From: Pleodorina starrii
Taxonomy: Eukaryota > Chlorophyta > Chlorophyceae > Chlamydomonadales > Volvocaceae
Direction of reading: 5' to 3'
Length of the DNA: 64,000 nt
NCBI GenBank assembly: GCA_030267565.1
Contig: BRXU01000010.1
Span: 616,501-680,500, forward strand
The notes beneath the pieces are model-generated. The model had not been told where the DNA came from and did no database searches. It saw only the letters and a program-made list of their open reading frames with translations. Position numbers and translations under genes: made by a program. This document shows positions 22,181 through 35,900 of this stretch, piece by piece. Each line of letters starts with the position of its first letter. The stretch's first letter is position 1.

Positions 22181-24583
22181 CCAGACGCACTGCTGGTCGA
22201 ATGAGAACTGAGGGACAAGAGGCGCGATGTGGGTTCTTTTCGTAAAGGGGGGCCGCGGTGGGGAAGGACAGAGCACAGAGGGGAGGGCAGGGGAGGAGAT
22301 GCGGTATGGCGGGAAATAGAGAGAAGCCAGCTGTACCCAGCTGTCCATCCGGGAAGGGAGCGGTGTAGGGCCGACAGCCGTTCGGGGCGGGCATCTGCGC
22401 TCCTTCTCGAAGCGCGGGAGGTCAGGTCGGGGACAACATCAGAGTAATGCTGCGGTTCTTCAGGCGACTGAGAAGCCACAGGCCACACGCCAATCTGCCT
22501 TTGCCAACGCAAATCTACAGGTGACAGCGGGGGTGTGGCGTCTGGCGTCTGGCGTGTGGGGGGTTGGGGGGTAGCGGCTTTGATCTCCTCAGGACCGACT
22601 TTTGACGCACTGCCAAGACTGACCGGAGCATCCAAAGCCATCAAAAGTATACCGGCAACTTCAGCACCCAGCTACCGAACGTACGGTGTACGGCAAGTCA
22701 AGTTGCAGTGATGTTGCCGTACTCGGTGGTCTGCCTTACAGTTACCCCTTTGGGGGGCTCTTTGCTGTTGCCATCCCAGGCACACACACACACACATGCA
22801 CTCACATGCACTCACATGAACTCACAATCACAATCGAACCCCCTCCCTCTCTCACACTCTCACCCGCTCTTACACGCCCCATAGCTAAACGCCGCAAGCA
22901 CTGCGACCCAACTCAGCGCCGAACGAAGCACCGCAGCACGGCGCAGCACCGGTGGGTGCGAGGCTCCCCTCAACCCCCACCACCCCCACACATACACCGC
23001 CCCACGTCCGGCCAAGCAACACCCAACAACGCAAACGCACCGTAACAGGGCGGCGGCGGGGGGGGGGGGCGGGGAGAGCGGGAGGGGGGAGGGCGCCCTG
23101 GGAGACACGGCGCGACGACTACGGTACACTACTCGGGCCAGGCGGGTGATTCAACGGCACGGGTACCGACTGGCAGACGGAGACGGATAGGGATGGATGC
23201 GCGCGGAGCTGCTCCGTGAGGGGGGGAGGGCGGGTGGGTGGCGGAGAGGCTGCAGGTGTGGCCCGACAGATAAGCACCGGCAGCGAGGAGAGGGCAAGGG
23301 GTCGCCGCCGCCGCCGCGTCGCCGTGGCGTCCTTTCCTGGGTTGGGCAACCACATGCGGTGCACTGCGCTCCGGTGTGGTGCGCCCCTGCCGCCTCTTCC
23401 GGCACCTTCATTTCGCCCCGGCGCTCGGCCCCCACGGTGCCTGGCGCGTCCTGGCGCGTCCTGCTCCGCCGCAACCCACTAACTTGATTACTTCCGGGCT
23501 GCTCCGGCGTATCAATCGGCGTAGCAACACACGATGGCCCATGGCCAGAAGCGGGGACAAAAACCAGTGCACTTTGCACTCAAACAGATCTTCGGTAAGG
23601 TACGGTACTAACTAGCTAGCTTCGAACACATGCACCGAGGGAAAGTACCGTAGCAGCGGCAAGGGCGACGAAGGCAGCGACGAGGGAAGAGGGACAGGGC
23701 AGGGCAGCGGAAGGGCAGCGGAAGGGCTGCACCGCACCGACAGGAATGCGGGGCAGCAGGGCATGTGTCCCCTGTTGCCCCCTTCCCCCCTGCCCTGGCC
23801 CTGCCGTGTCAGCGCCTCACCGGAAATGGCGCCCGGGGTTGGGTTTAAGATTAAGAAGACGGAGGACCCACATCGGCGCCAGGGCGCGCGGTGTTCAGTG
23901 CCGACCCGACTGAGCGCAGTCCTCTGAAACGCCCAAACAGTAGAAATACGGTGCCGTGCCGTGCATCCGATTACGGACGGACGGACGGACCAGGCGCACT
24001 CACTTTCGAGTCTCCGCCCTCGTCCAGGCTCCCCCTCACCCGCACACGCACCACGCACACGCGCGCGCCACGCCGCCGAATGCAACCAGACCAAACCAAC
24101 AAACACTCTGCATAGCCGAGACCATTCCGTGTTTCGCCTGCCTGCCTGTCTGTCTGCCTGCATGCCTGCCTCATATTTCTCCAGCCCTCCCACGGGACAC
24201 CCTGGTCTCGGAGGGTGCCCGCCTCGGCTGCTCTGGCCGCCTCCGGTGCAGTGCACAACCAGCTGCTGGCCCCTTGGCCCCCCTACTCTACCCTTCTAGA
24301 GTCTCTGGAGCCCACCCAAATTGTAACCACACAAACACACACACACACAACCACACACGCACACACCGCCTCGCCTCCCGCGGTCACGAGCCGCAACCGC
24401 TCGCCCGCCCGGGAGCTGCCTCCATTCGCCGCCGCGGCGCATCCAGCCGGGCCCGACCTCAGCCTCCTCCCTCCTGTGTCCTGTCCTCTCCCTTTAGAGA
24501 TCCGACCTCTCCACAGGCCCGTAGGAGGCCCTCCGCGGAGGCCCTCCCACAACCTCCACAACCCCGTGGATACGGTAACCCGA

Positions 24584-24624
24584 AACCGTTTACGGGCTCC
24601 GGCCTATACGTGGACAACCCCCCC
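24584..24624 (+). repeat. dispersed 40-bp motif, copy 3
   Basis: It carries accgtttacgggctccgg followed by cctatacgtggacaacc, nearly identical to copy 1 in an intron 19 kb away. Confidence 0.85.
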
Positions 24625-26765
24625 ACACACACCCCACACCGCCCTCCACACCGCCCTCCATTCCACTCCGGCAAGTGGCGAGACGTGATGACGTCACGGA
24701 GCGGATCTTCGAGAAGGGCGCCACACCCCGCCCCGGCCCCGCCCCCTGGGGACGGGACCAAAACCGGGGGGGTTTTCGACACGAAAATCCAATTCCATAA
24801 TTCAATAATCCCCACGGTGCACGATAAAAGCCCCCGAGGTGCCTGTCCCTGGAAAGGGTTGCTTTTGAGGTTTCCGACGGAAAAAATTTGCACCGTGAAT
24901 GGCGCAAAGAACGCGGGTTGACTCCGGCCACGCAGCGCATGTCCGGCGTCTAGTGGCAAGGCCACGCGGCAAGAACGGGTGGGGGCAGGGGAGGGGTGGG
25001 GTTGGAGGGCAGGATGGCCGGCATCTCGACAGCCCGGCCCATCCGCCTCCGGCCTCACTCCCCACTCTTATCCTCCGTCGACCCGGATGGAATCCCAGGA
25101 CTTGCAAACCATCCCCTCCTCCTCCTCCTCCTCCGCCTTTCCCTTCCCTTCCCGCCCCGATACATGCACAACCAGCAGCAGCCGCAGCCACAGCCGCAGC
25201 AGCAGCAGCAGCTGCCCGCCGGCGATGACATCATGCCGCCATAGCCCTGCCCGAAAGCCAGCGAGGAATGCACCTCGGGCCTTAGGGTTGACTGGTGCAA
25301 AATCGAATGTAAATCGAATGAGTGCAGGGAATACTTGGTTTAAAATGATGAGCATGGATCGATGTGGGGCCGTGCGCGCTCTCTCTCTCTTCTCTCTCCT
25401 GTCAGCCCCGGCGATAGCGGCGGCGGCGCCGCCGCAGCCGTTGCGCCGCTGCGGAGTTGCCGTCCGATCGCGGCGGCGGCGGCGCCGGCAGCGGCGCGCG
25501 CGCAGGGTATTTGAGGTGTCCCCGCGCAAGGCCCGACCCACTTCAGGGCTCCTGCCAGGCCAGCAACACCCCTCCCTTGAGCATCCTTCCGGCCGCCTTC
25601 CGGCTGACACCCCACCACCACACCCCACGGTGCGCATTGGCCTACCTCTACCCCTACCCCTACCTCTACCTCCCCCCACTTCACCCCCCAGGGTTCTTCT
25701 GAAATGCCTCACTCACACACACACAAGCGCACGCGCACAACACACACACACACGACCAAAAAACGACGCAGGAACCTCACCGCCCTTGCGCAGTCGCCGC
25801 ACACACACACACCTGTTTGCCCGGGCCCGGGCCCTCCTTATGAGGCACCAAACGCCCCCAACCCCCCCCCCCGCAGAACCTTCCTCCCTTCCTTTCACAC
25901 ACACATAACAAAACACGCTGTGGTTTTTTCTTGAATTTGTTGTATTCTATTCATACCGCCCCTCACCCAACCCCAGGACACACATATACACATATACACG
26001 CACACACGCACACACACGCACACACGCACTCACGCACACACACGCAGCGCCCATTCTCAAGAGTCCCAAGGCATCTTTTCACCCCACGATATACGACATA
26101 CGGCACACACGACGCGGCTGCAGGGAGGGCCACTCGATTCCATCATAAGGCCCCACCGTTGGATCGGATCACATATATCATCGCGCCGTGCCGTACCGTG
26201 TCGTGCCGTGCTGGGCCCACAACGCGGCGCGACGAAATGCACCGCCCCGCGCCGCGGCCTGATTTTCTCCGCTGCCCCGTCTTTTCTTCCCCTTTCCCAC
26301 CCCTACCCTACCCTACCCTCAAGAAAAAGAACACATGCCTGCGGTTGGCAGGTTTTGCCGCCCGGGCGGAGGATCAGCAAACCTACTCGTGCAGCGCTAT
26401 GACACGCGGACCTACACAGCGCACGCACACACGGGCCCCGGCTGCCAACCTCTCCACCGCCCTTGGCGTCTTCTTTGTTATCCTCACCCCCGCCCCCGTT
26501 CACGTTTACGTCCGCACCCGCACCCGCGCACCCAGCGACGACCAGGCCGTGGCAGCGACGACCAGGCCGTGGCAGCGCGTGGCCAGTCCACGAGGCTTGG
26601 GCGGTCGCTGGGGCGCTTAGCCGCTGCCCGCGCCCGCGGGCACCACCGTCCGTCCGTCCGCCCGCCCGCCCGTCCGCCCTGCCCGTCGTCCGTCCGTCCG
26701 TCCGTCCGTCGTTCGTTCGTGCTCCTCCTCGCCCGCTCTCCCTCCAGCTCCTGCTGCTGCCTGCC

Positions 26766-29700
26766 CTACATGCCCAGCCCTGCGGTGCGGCCGTCCTTAC
26801 GTCGGAGTCCCGCCAGGTATTGCTGCTCCACATCGCCAAGCACTCGCTCCTGCTGCTCGCCTGAGAGGGGGGAGGAGGAGTTTGAGGGGGAGGAGGAGCG
26901 GGGGGATTGGAGAGGGTACGGTAATGCAAGGACGAAAGCGGCACAACGCAGCCAAACACACACACAGCCACAGCCAAACACACACACACACACAGCCGCA
27001 GCCAAACCCACACACAGCCGCAGCCAAACACAAACACACAGACACATACACGCACAGCCAAACAGCCAAACACACACAAGTGCGCTGCGCTCACGGGTCA
27101 TTGCGAGGTGCGCCTCCGAGCCCGGGGAGGGCGGCCGGGCCTCCACCACGGGGAGTGCGGGTCGCTGGTGGGTCAGGTCGCCCTTGAGGCCCTGAGGGGG
27201 CGACAAAAAGAAGAAGATACCGCGGGGGAGGGGGCGAGGGCGGGGGGTTAAGATCAGGACGAGGTCGAGCGCGAGGATCAGGACGAGGGAGAGGGCGAGG
27301 ACAAGGGCGGGGGGGTAGGATCAGGACGAGGACGAGGACGAGGGAGAGGGCGAGGTCGAGCAGGGGCTGATGGAAAGGCTCCAGGGGTGCGCAGCGGAGC
27401 CGGTCGATGCAGGAGCCGAGCGGGATGCGTGGAAGGCCGCATAAAGCCCCAAAGTGGGAAACCAACAGGACCGCACATTGTTGTAGGGACAGCGGCAGCG
27501 CGGCGGGGCGGGTGGTGGTGGTGGTGGGGAGGGGAGGCGGGACATTCGCGGACGCATTGGCGGCCACAGGAACTTGGGGGGACGCCACCCTGGACCCTCC
27601 CTGGACCCACCATCAGCCGCTGAAACCTCTCCTTGTCCCGGTCGGTCTCGAGGATCTGCAGCGCAGGCGCAGGAGGGGCAGCGTCAGGGCAGCAGCGCAG
27701 GCGCCGGAGGAGATGAGAAGGGGATGTAAGAAAAGGGGGGGGGGAGGTGCGGGATCTGGGCTTTTTTGAGTGGTCCTCCGATGGGTCTTCAGGAACCTGA
27801 ACCAGGGCGGGGTAAAAAGAAGATACCGCAGCGGAGATGGAGACGGCGTCAGCGAACGGCGGCGGGAGCCACCGATCAGCGCCGCCGCAGGGAGCAACCA
27901 GCAGGAAGGGGGGGGGGACGAAGATACCGCAGCGGAGGGACGGAGACGGGAAAGGTGGAGGGAAAGGTGGCGGTGGCGGCGGCGGAGTGTAGGGAAAGGG
28001 GAGGAGGCAGCAGCAGCGGTGGCGGGGGTTACGAAAGGAGTGAGGAGGGGAGGGGGTGGGGGGGTTGCGGTGGAGGGCTGGGTGTAGGGTAGGAGGGGTT
28101 GGTGGTTGAGGCTTGGTCCTGGATGGGTGGGGGGGAGGGGGGAGGAGGCGGCGGCGGGAGTGTACAGGAGGCGACCGCGGTCAGACTCGGACAAGGAGAG
28201 CGCGGGCTTGTCGGCGGCGGCGACGGCGGCGGCGACGGCGACGGCGGGGTCAGGGAGTGATATGCTCCCGGCGGGGTGCAGGAAAGGAGGGGCAGGTTAG
28301 GCCGTCGGCGCAGGGAAAGGAGCCGGTGGTGGATGCGGGGGTGCAGGATAGGGAGGGGGAGACGGTGACGGCAGGGGCACTGAGAAGGAGACGGCATCCG
28401 CGGCGGCTACAGGGGGGCAAGGAGTGGGGGCGGCGGCGGCGGGGTGCAGAGGAGGAGGTGGTTTGGGGCTGGGTGCAGGACAGGCGGGCGGCATCGGCGG
28501 CGGCGGCGGCAGTCAGGCGCAGGATAGGCGGAGGCGGGGGCGGTGGCGACGGGGTGCAGAAACGGAGTCGGGGGCGGCGGTGGCGGCGGCGGCAGGACGG
28601 AGGAGGCGGGGAATTTGGGATGGAGCGGCGGAGGAAAGGCCTCGAGACATCATCGGTTTATCACCAAGCTGAGCTGAGCTGGAGGCGAGAACGTAGGTGA
28701 GCTGGAGGGGAGAACGAAGCTGAGCTGGAGCAGAGAACGAAGCTGAGCGCGCTCTTGGGCTGAGAGCTGCACTGCGCCGCGCCGCGCCGCGCGCCTCACC
28801 TCGGCGGCACGATCCCACCGGTTCGCGCCAAACAGCGACTCGGCACCCTGCTGTAGGCGGCGGAGGACGTGGGCGCGTCGGCGGGGGCCGGGGGGGGAGG
28901 CGGGGGAGGGGGGCACAGCACAGCACAGGCAGTGTGACTGTGTGAGTGGGGTTATGGACCTTCGAAAGCCGGTCGGCCGGCTGTCACGTGGGCCCCAATG
29001 TGCGCGTGCCAAAAGTGGGACGCAAACGGGAGCGACCCGTGCCCCCGCCAAGTGGCTCCCGGAAGGGAAACCCCAGTGTCGGCACCTTTTGTGCACACCG
29101 AAAAGGCGCACGGAAAGAAAGCAACAACCCACAAGATGATATGCCGCGACACAAGACGAGCGTGCTGTGTGCTGTGTGCTGAGTGCTGTGTGCAGGCCGC
29201 ACAGGAGCGGAAATGTAGCCGTCAAAGAAGGCCAACGCAGACGCGACGGCGACCCCGGACCCGCCCAGCCCGGCCCGGCCCGACCCGGCCTGTTCCAACG
29301 CATCCCCCGACCAAAATGGCGGACAGGGGCCTCTCCCTCCCGCCCCCCCTCCGACAGTGGGCCAGGTAAAGCTGCGCCCGTGGCGCCCCGGCCAAACTTT
29401 CGCACCGCCCACCCGCCCACCCGCACGTACTGCCGTACTGTCGTACCTGATGGACCACCGTTTCCACTTTCTTCGCGCCCCACAGCAGCTTGCGCTTCTG
29501 CTCCGCCGTCAGCTGCGCACTGGCGGCCGCTGCCGCCGCCGCCGCCGCCGCCGCCCCCGCGGATCCGGCTGCAGGTCCAGAACCATATAAATGCCCTCCC
29601 GCCATGGATCCCGATTCGAATCCGGATCCGGATCCGCCGGCCCCGCGGGGCGGCGCCGCGGCGGCGGCGGCAGCCCCTCCTGGAGCTGCCATCATGGCGC

Positions 29701-29940
29701 GAACTGGCGAAAGGAGAGGAGAGGAGAGGGAGGGGGTTTGCCGCAAGGCGGGGAGCAGGGGGACCAGGGGAGCAGGGGGGACATGAGGGGAGCGGAGAGG
29801 GGCAGCCTGGTTGGGGCGTGTTGCAAAGGACGGACTCCCGGGGGGGGGTGTAATCCGCGTTAACAGGCTGCAGCCCGTAAACGGTAATGTACGGGGGGAG
29901 GGGGCGAGGGGCGCTCTATCCGCATCATCTAATCCGCTTC

Positions 29941-29984
<44 letters not shown>

Positions 29985-32900
29985 GAGGAGGAGCGAGAGG
30001 TGCAGGGGAACCTAGATGTGGGCGAAGATCTGGGCGAGGATCTGGGCGAGGAGCCTAGAGCGTTCGATGTTGTGTTGTGTTGTGTTGTGTTATGAAAGAG
30101 TCTGAAGCTCCACGGGTGAAGAGCCTGGGGAGCGAGCCTGGGACCTGGGCGGAGACAACGGCGCCCGCGTGGTCCGGCCGATAAATCGCGGCGTTACGGC
30201 GCGGAATGAAACCCTCCGGCACGGCTACGGGAACTGGTACTGGGTATGGTACGGCTACTGGGTACTGGGTGTGGTACGGCTACTGGGTACTGGGTACGGT
30301 AATGGTACGGTACTGAGCACCGGCATGCGCCCAGTAGCAACACTAGCAGTGGCAGCAGCAGCTGCTGCACAGCTGCCAAAGGTAATGCCCTGCTGTGCAT
30401 CGGTACCCCCCCGGCTGCCGCTACCTGCCATCCGCCAGCCCCGGCCAGTCAACCCCTCCTGATCGTGCCGTGCCGCCCTTTTGACCCTTGGTCCAAGCCC
30501 AGGCCAGCCCACCCCATACCAGCCCGCCCCGCCCCAGCCCAGCCCAGCCTGCCCCAGCCCAGCCCAGCCCAGCGCACCCCCTCACCGATATCAGCGCTGC
30601 TGAGCCCCGCCGTGTCCGCCGCTCCCGACGGAGGCGGCTGCCGGGGACCGGGGCCGTGCGGGTGGGCTGCACGCGGCTCGTAAGGCGGGGCTGGACGCGG
30701 CTCGTAAGGGGGGTAGCCGCTGCCGCCGCCAACACCGCCACCGGCGCGATGAGGCGACATGCGCAGACGCTTGGGAGGCGGCGGCGGGGGCGAGCCGCGG
30801 CGCCTGGGGGTGTGGCAGCGCGTTGGGAGCCGGTTGGGAGCCGGTTGGGAGCCGGTTGGGAGCGGTTGGGAGCGGTTGGGAGCCGGTTGGGAGCCGGTTG
30901 GGAGCCGGTTGGGAGCGGTTGGGAGCCGGTTGGGAGCCGGTTGGGAGCGGTTGGGAGCCGGTTGGGAGCCGGTTGGGAGCCGGTTGGGAGCGATTGACAG
31001 CGGTTGGGAGCCGGTTGACATCGGTTGGGAGCGGCTGGCCCGGCGCAAGCACGTGCCATCCCGTGCCTGCCGTAAGCGGCACGGGCGTGCGGTGCCAAGG
31101 AAGGACAGTACGACAGTACGTAGTACTGGTGCCGCGACCCGATGCGTCACGCTCATGTGCGTGCATGCATGCGTGTGGGCGTGCAGTGCGTGCGCTTGCA
31201 GCGGCGAGGCTGCTGCTGCGACGCATCAGCTGTGACCCGTCTCTTGGGCCCTGCGGCGCGAGCGCTGGATGGACTTGCTCCCGGGTCCAAGGCAACATTT
31301 GAGTCACGGCGGCCCAGCCCGACCCAGCCCGTCCCAGCCCGTCCCAACGCACCTGTCGACCCCGCCGGCCGCAGCGCCGTCCCGCGGGTAGCCTGGCGGC
31401 CCCGACCCTCCCGGCGCCGGACCATCCCGCTCCCTCCCGCGGTACTCCCGTCCTCGCTCCCGCTCCTCTCGGTCGCGGTCGCGCTCCCAACCGCCGCCCG
31501 GGGCCTCGCGCCTGGCGGCGGCGGCGCCTGGGCCGCCGTCGCGGCCGTAGCCTCTGGTAGCGGCGGCGGCGGCGCCGCCGCCGCCGCGGTCTGCCCACTC
31601 GCGGTCGCGATCGCGGTAGCCGTCGCCGGCGCGTCCCGGCAGCGGTGGCGGCGGGCGGCGGTCGTCGTCGTATGGATTGCCGCGCTGCGGCCCGGCGGCG
31701 GCGGCGGCGGCGCCGGAGGAGGCTGACGGCGGCAGCTGCTGCGGCGGCGGCCTGCGGTCAGGGTAGTCGTCGCGGCCAGGACCGCGGCCCGGCCCGGCGG
31801 GCTGCCTCCGATCGTCGTACTCATCGCGCCGCGGCGGCAACGCCGCCGCCGCCGGCGGCGGCGGCGGCGGCTGTCCCCGCGACCGCCAATCATCATACTG
31901 CTCGTCGCGGCGGCGCGGCGGCGGCGGCCTGCGGTCGTCGTACTCGTCACGCCGCGCTGGCGGCCTGCGATCATCGTAATCATCGCGACGCGGCGGCGGG
32001 CCGTGATACGACGGCGGCGGCCGTCTCCTGTCGTCGTACTCGCCCCGGCGAGCTTCGCTGCCGGTGCCGTACTGCGGCTCCCGTCGGTCGCCGTACCCGC
32101 CGCCGTCACGGCGGCCGTCAGCTGACTGCGACCGCGGCGGCGGCCTGGATCGCCTGTCGTCGTCGTATGCATCCCGCCGGGGAGCAGTCGCGTGCTGCGA
32201 GTACGACCCCTGTGGCAGCGAGCGTTGCCCGCCGCCACCGCCGCCGCCGCCGCCCCGTCGGTCGCCATTTCCTTGATTCAGCGCGACACGGTCCCGATCC
32301 CAAGCGCCGTACGCCGCACCGCCCCAGCCGGCGCCGTCCGCGTTGCCGCCCCCCCGCCCACCGCCGCCGCCACCGCCGCCGCCTCCAGCCGGCTCCGGCC
32401 GCGCCGCCGCCGTATCGACCTCCATCACGGTGCTGCCGCCACCACCGGCAGGAGCCGTACCTTCGCCGCCGTCGGGTACGGCAGCAGCGGCGCCGCCGCC
32501 GTCGGAACCCGCTGGCGGCGGCGCCGGCGCCGGCGAACGCTCCTCCCACCTGGAGCGAGCCTTTCCTGCGGCTGGCGCCGCCGCTGGCGCCGCGCCGCCC
32601 TCCGGCGAACCTTCCGGCCCGCGCCCCGACCCAGGCGACGGCACATCGCCGCGATCCGCGCCGCCGCCGCTCGACGGCTCCGCCGATCGCGGCCTGGCGT
32701 CGGCCGCCGGCTCCTCGACCTCCATGCCATCCCCGTCCCGCCCTCGGCCGCCGTCACCATCACCGTCGCCGCCGCCGTCGCTGCTGCGGTCACCCGAGCC
32801 CCTAGACCTGCTCGTGCCGCCGCTGCCGTGCACGCCCCGTGACTCCGTCGCCGCGACGGAGGGGCTGCGCTCGTCGCCGCTGGCGCTGCCGCTCCCCGCG

Positions 32901-35900
32901 CGCGGCCCCGAGGGAATCCCGGGCGCCGGCGACGGCGTGCTCTCCTCCGGCCGCCGCGCGCCGCCATCGGCGGGCGAGGCGTCCTGCTGCTGCTGCTGCA
33001 GCGCCGGGGGTTCGGGCGACGAGCGGCGCTGCTGCTGCGGCCTGTTGCTGGGCGCCGGCCTTCCCACGTCCCCAGGCGGCCGGACGCCGCCCACAAACAA
33101 CGGCGCGCGCATGCGCGGCGGCGGCGCAGCCGCCGCGGCGCCCTCGCCCGCCTCCGGCCCCGCCGCCGCGGCCTCGCCTCCCGACCGCGGCCCTCGGGAC
33201 TCCTCCAAGGGAGACCTGCCGTGCACCGCCTCTGCCAGTGGGTTGTACTCGTGGGCCCCCCGGGCCAGCGGTGACGAGGCGGGGGGTCCGCGCCGCCAGT
33301 CGGGGCCGGGAGGCGCTTCCCCAGGGTGGTCGGCGGCGCCGCGCGCAGGGCCTCCGCCTGCGCCCCCGCCAGGGCCCCACTGCTCCTGGCCGCGAGCCCG
33401 CTCACGGTCGGCGTCGCGCGGGTCCCGACCCCGTTCCCGCGGCTCCCGCTCCCGCAGAGCCGGGTCTCCACGCTCCCGCTCACGGAGGTCCCGCTCGCGG
33501 TCGCGCGAGTCGCGGGCAGGGCCGCGGTCCCTCAGCTCCCGCTCCCGCTCCCAGATCTCCCGCTCTCGCTCTCGATCGCGGTTGCGCTGCAACTCGCGGT
33601 CGCGGTCCTGGTAGTACCCCTTGACGTCGCGCTCCCGCTCCCGGTCCCTGTCGCGCTCCCGCTCACGGTCCCGGCTGTCGTCGGCGCCGCGGCCGTGCCA
33701 GTCGCGCCCCTCGCGGCTGTTGGGCCCGGGCGCGGGGACCGCCGCCGGCAGCGGCGCTGGGATGTCGAGCCGGCCGCGCTCCTCCCGCAAAGGTCCCGGC
33801 CCGGCCGCGGAGCTGGCGCGGCTCAGCGGCGGCGCCCGGGCTGCGGCAGCAGCAGCGGAGGCGGAACGCTCGTAGTCCTGGCTGCCGCCGCCGGCGCCAC
33901 CTTGTTGCCTGTCGTACTCTGGCCTGCCGCTGCCACCGGGCCTGTCGTACTCTGGCCTGCCGCTTCCACTTGGCCTGTCGCACTCTGGCCTGCCGCTGCC
34001 ACTTGGCCTGTCGTACTCTGGTCTGCCGCTGCCACCGGGCCTGTCGTACTCTGGCCTGCCGCTGCCACCGGGCCTGTCGTACTCTGGTCTGCCGCTGCCA
34101 CCGGGCCTGTCGTACTCTGGTCTGCCGCTGCCACCGGGCCTGTCGTACTCTGGCCTGCTGTTGCCACCGGGCCTGTCGTACTCGGGTTTGCCGCTGCCAC
34201 TTGGCCTGTCGTACTCCAGCTTGCCGCTGCCACTTGGCCTGTCGTACTCCGGCCTGCCGCTGCCACCGGGCCTGTCGTACTCTGGCCTGCTGTTGCCACC
34301 GGGCCTGTCGTACTCCGGCCTGCCGCTGCCACTTGGCCTGTCGTTAGCTGGCCTGCTGCCGACGCCTTGCCTGTCGTACTCGGACCGGCCACTTGCGCCA
34401 TGCCTGTCGTACTCCGGCCTCGCTCCAACGCTGCATCTCCCGTACTCCGGCCTGTCGTGCTCGGGCCTCCCCGCCGCCCCAGCTCGCTCATACTCAGGCC
34501 GGCCGCTGCCGCCGGGTCGCTCGCCCTCCGGTCTCGCTACCGACCCCGGCCTGTCCTGCTCGTACCTCGTGCTCGTACTAACGGGTCTGTCATCCCGGCC
34601 GTACGGCCGTGGCGGCGGCTCCCTGGCGGGCCCGGCACCAAAGCTACCGCCAGCAGGCCGCCTGTCCTCAAGAGGTGGCTGCCGCCTGTCATCAAGAGGT
34701 GGCTGGGACCGCCGGCCTTCCTCCCGCTCCCGCTCCCTCTCGCGGTCCCTGTCCCTGTCCCTCTCCCGCTCGCGGTCCCGCTGGCTCTCCCATCTGGAAC
34801 GCTCCAGCGCGCCGTCCCGCTCGGGCAGCTGCGGGCCCCCGCCGTCCCTCCGCGCCGCCTCGCGCTCCCGATCCAAACTGCCGCCTTGCTCGCCCCCGCG
34901 CTCCCGCTCCATGTCGCGCTCCCGCTCCCGCTCCCGGTCCTGTTGCCCGCTGCCGCTCCGCTCCTGCAGCAACTCGTTGCCCCTGGACGCAGCCCCCGGG
35001 GAGGAACCGGGCGGGTTGCGGTGCTGCTGCAAGTGGTGCTGGTGCGGCATGGGGTCCTCACGCCGCATGTTGGGGGGCCCGTAGGGCGCCCGCGCCGTGC
35101 GCTGCTCATCCCGTGCGTCTGCTGCGCCAGCGCCGGGTCGCGGCGGCGACGGGGCAGCGGCGGAGGGGTTCCAGGGGGGCGGCCTGCTGCCGCTGGCGGC
35201 GCCGGCGGCGCGGTCGTCGTAGGGGCGAGTGGAGCCGTGTGGATCGGGCCGGCCCGTGCGCACCGCCGAGGTGCGCAGCCACTCCTGCTCCCACTCCCGC
35301 GCCCGCGCGCGGAGGGCCTCACGCTCGGGATCGTTGGCGGCCGCGTCGTTGGGCGCGTGCTGGTCCCTGTCTCTCCCGCGGTCCTTGTCCCGCTCCCGAT
35401 CCCAGTCGCGACCGCGGGAGTCATACTCCCGGCCGCGGTAGTCCCGATCATGACCCCATGCCCGGTCCCGCTCCGGGTCACGGCCGCTGCCGCGCTCGGG
35501 GCGGTGGCTGTCGTGCGGGGGGCGGTCGTCCCGTCGGCGCTCCCCCTCGCGGTCGAGGTACCGTTCCGGCTCGTTGCGTCGATCCTGCTCGTAGCTGCTG
35601 GGCCCCTCGCGGCCGTCCGGATTTGCGGCATCGCGATCGTAGCCGCGGTCGCCGTTGCGGTCCTGTTCCGCGCGCGCGCGTCCGTCGGGCCCGGTCCGAT
35701 CAGATGCCTTGATGGCAGCTGCAGGCTCAGTCCTGTCGTCGGTGCCCTTGATGGTTAGTTCCGGCTGCTCGGTCTCCGGACTTGGCTCATCGTTCCCCTG
35801 ATGCGCGTGGCCGGCGCCGACTTCCGTCCCGGCATCATTTCCTCCCGCTTTTCGTGCCTCATACGCCATAACATCGGCTATGCCTTCGTCTCCATAAGCT

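Larger units (their letters stand above)
20917..26765. other. long low-complexity intergenic tract
   Basis: Nearly 6 kb separates the PA2G4 stop from the convergent SMAP-domain gene. It contains CA/AC microsatellites (about 22783-22830, 24330-24366, 25705-25760, 25976-26045), CCCTAAAA telomere-like units (22148) and a dispersed 40-bp motif (24584). A 275-codon minus frame starting at 22644 (MMALDAPVSLGSASK...) and a reading ending at 21744 in ARRKSHRR could be pieces of a gene. Neither has a recognisable domain and the splice joins are ambiguous, so I do not call one. Confidence 0.45.

Noticed and set aside
21817..22644. 275-codon minus-strand frame starting MMALDAPVSLGS
   Set aside because: The first 80 codons look protein-like, but the rest is low complexity. 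No domain and no consistent exon chain could be established.
33326..35758. 810-codon plus-strand frame opposite the giant exon
   Set aside because: It is a mirror of charged-dipeptide coding. It consists of LPLPLP/ALPV-type repeats and has no start context or splice partners.
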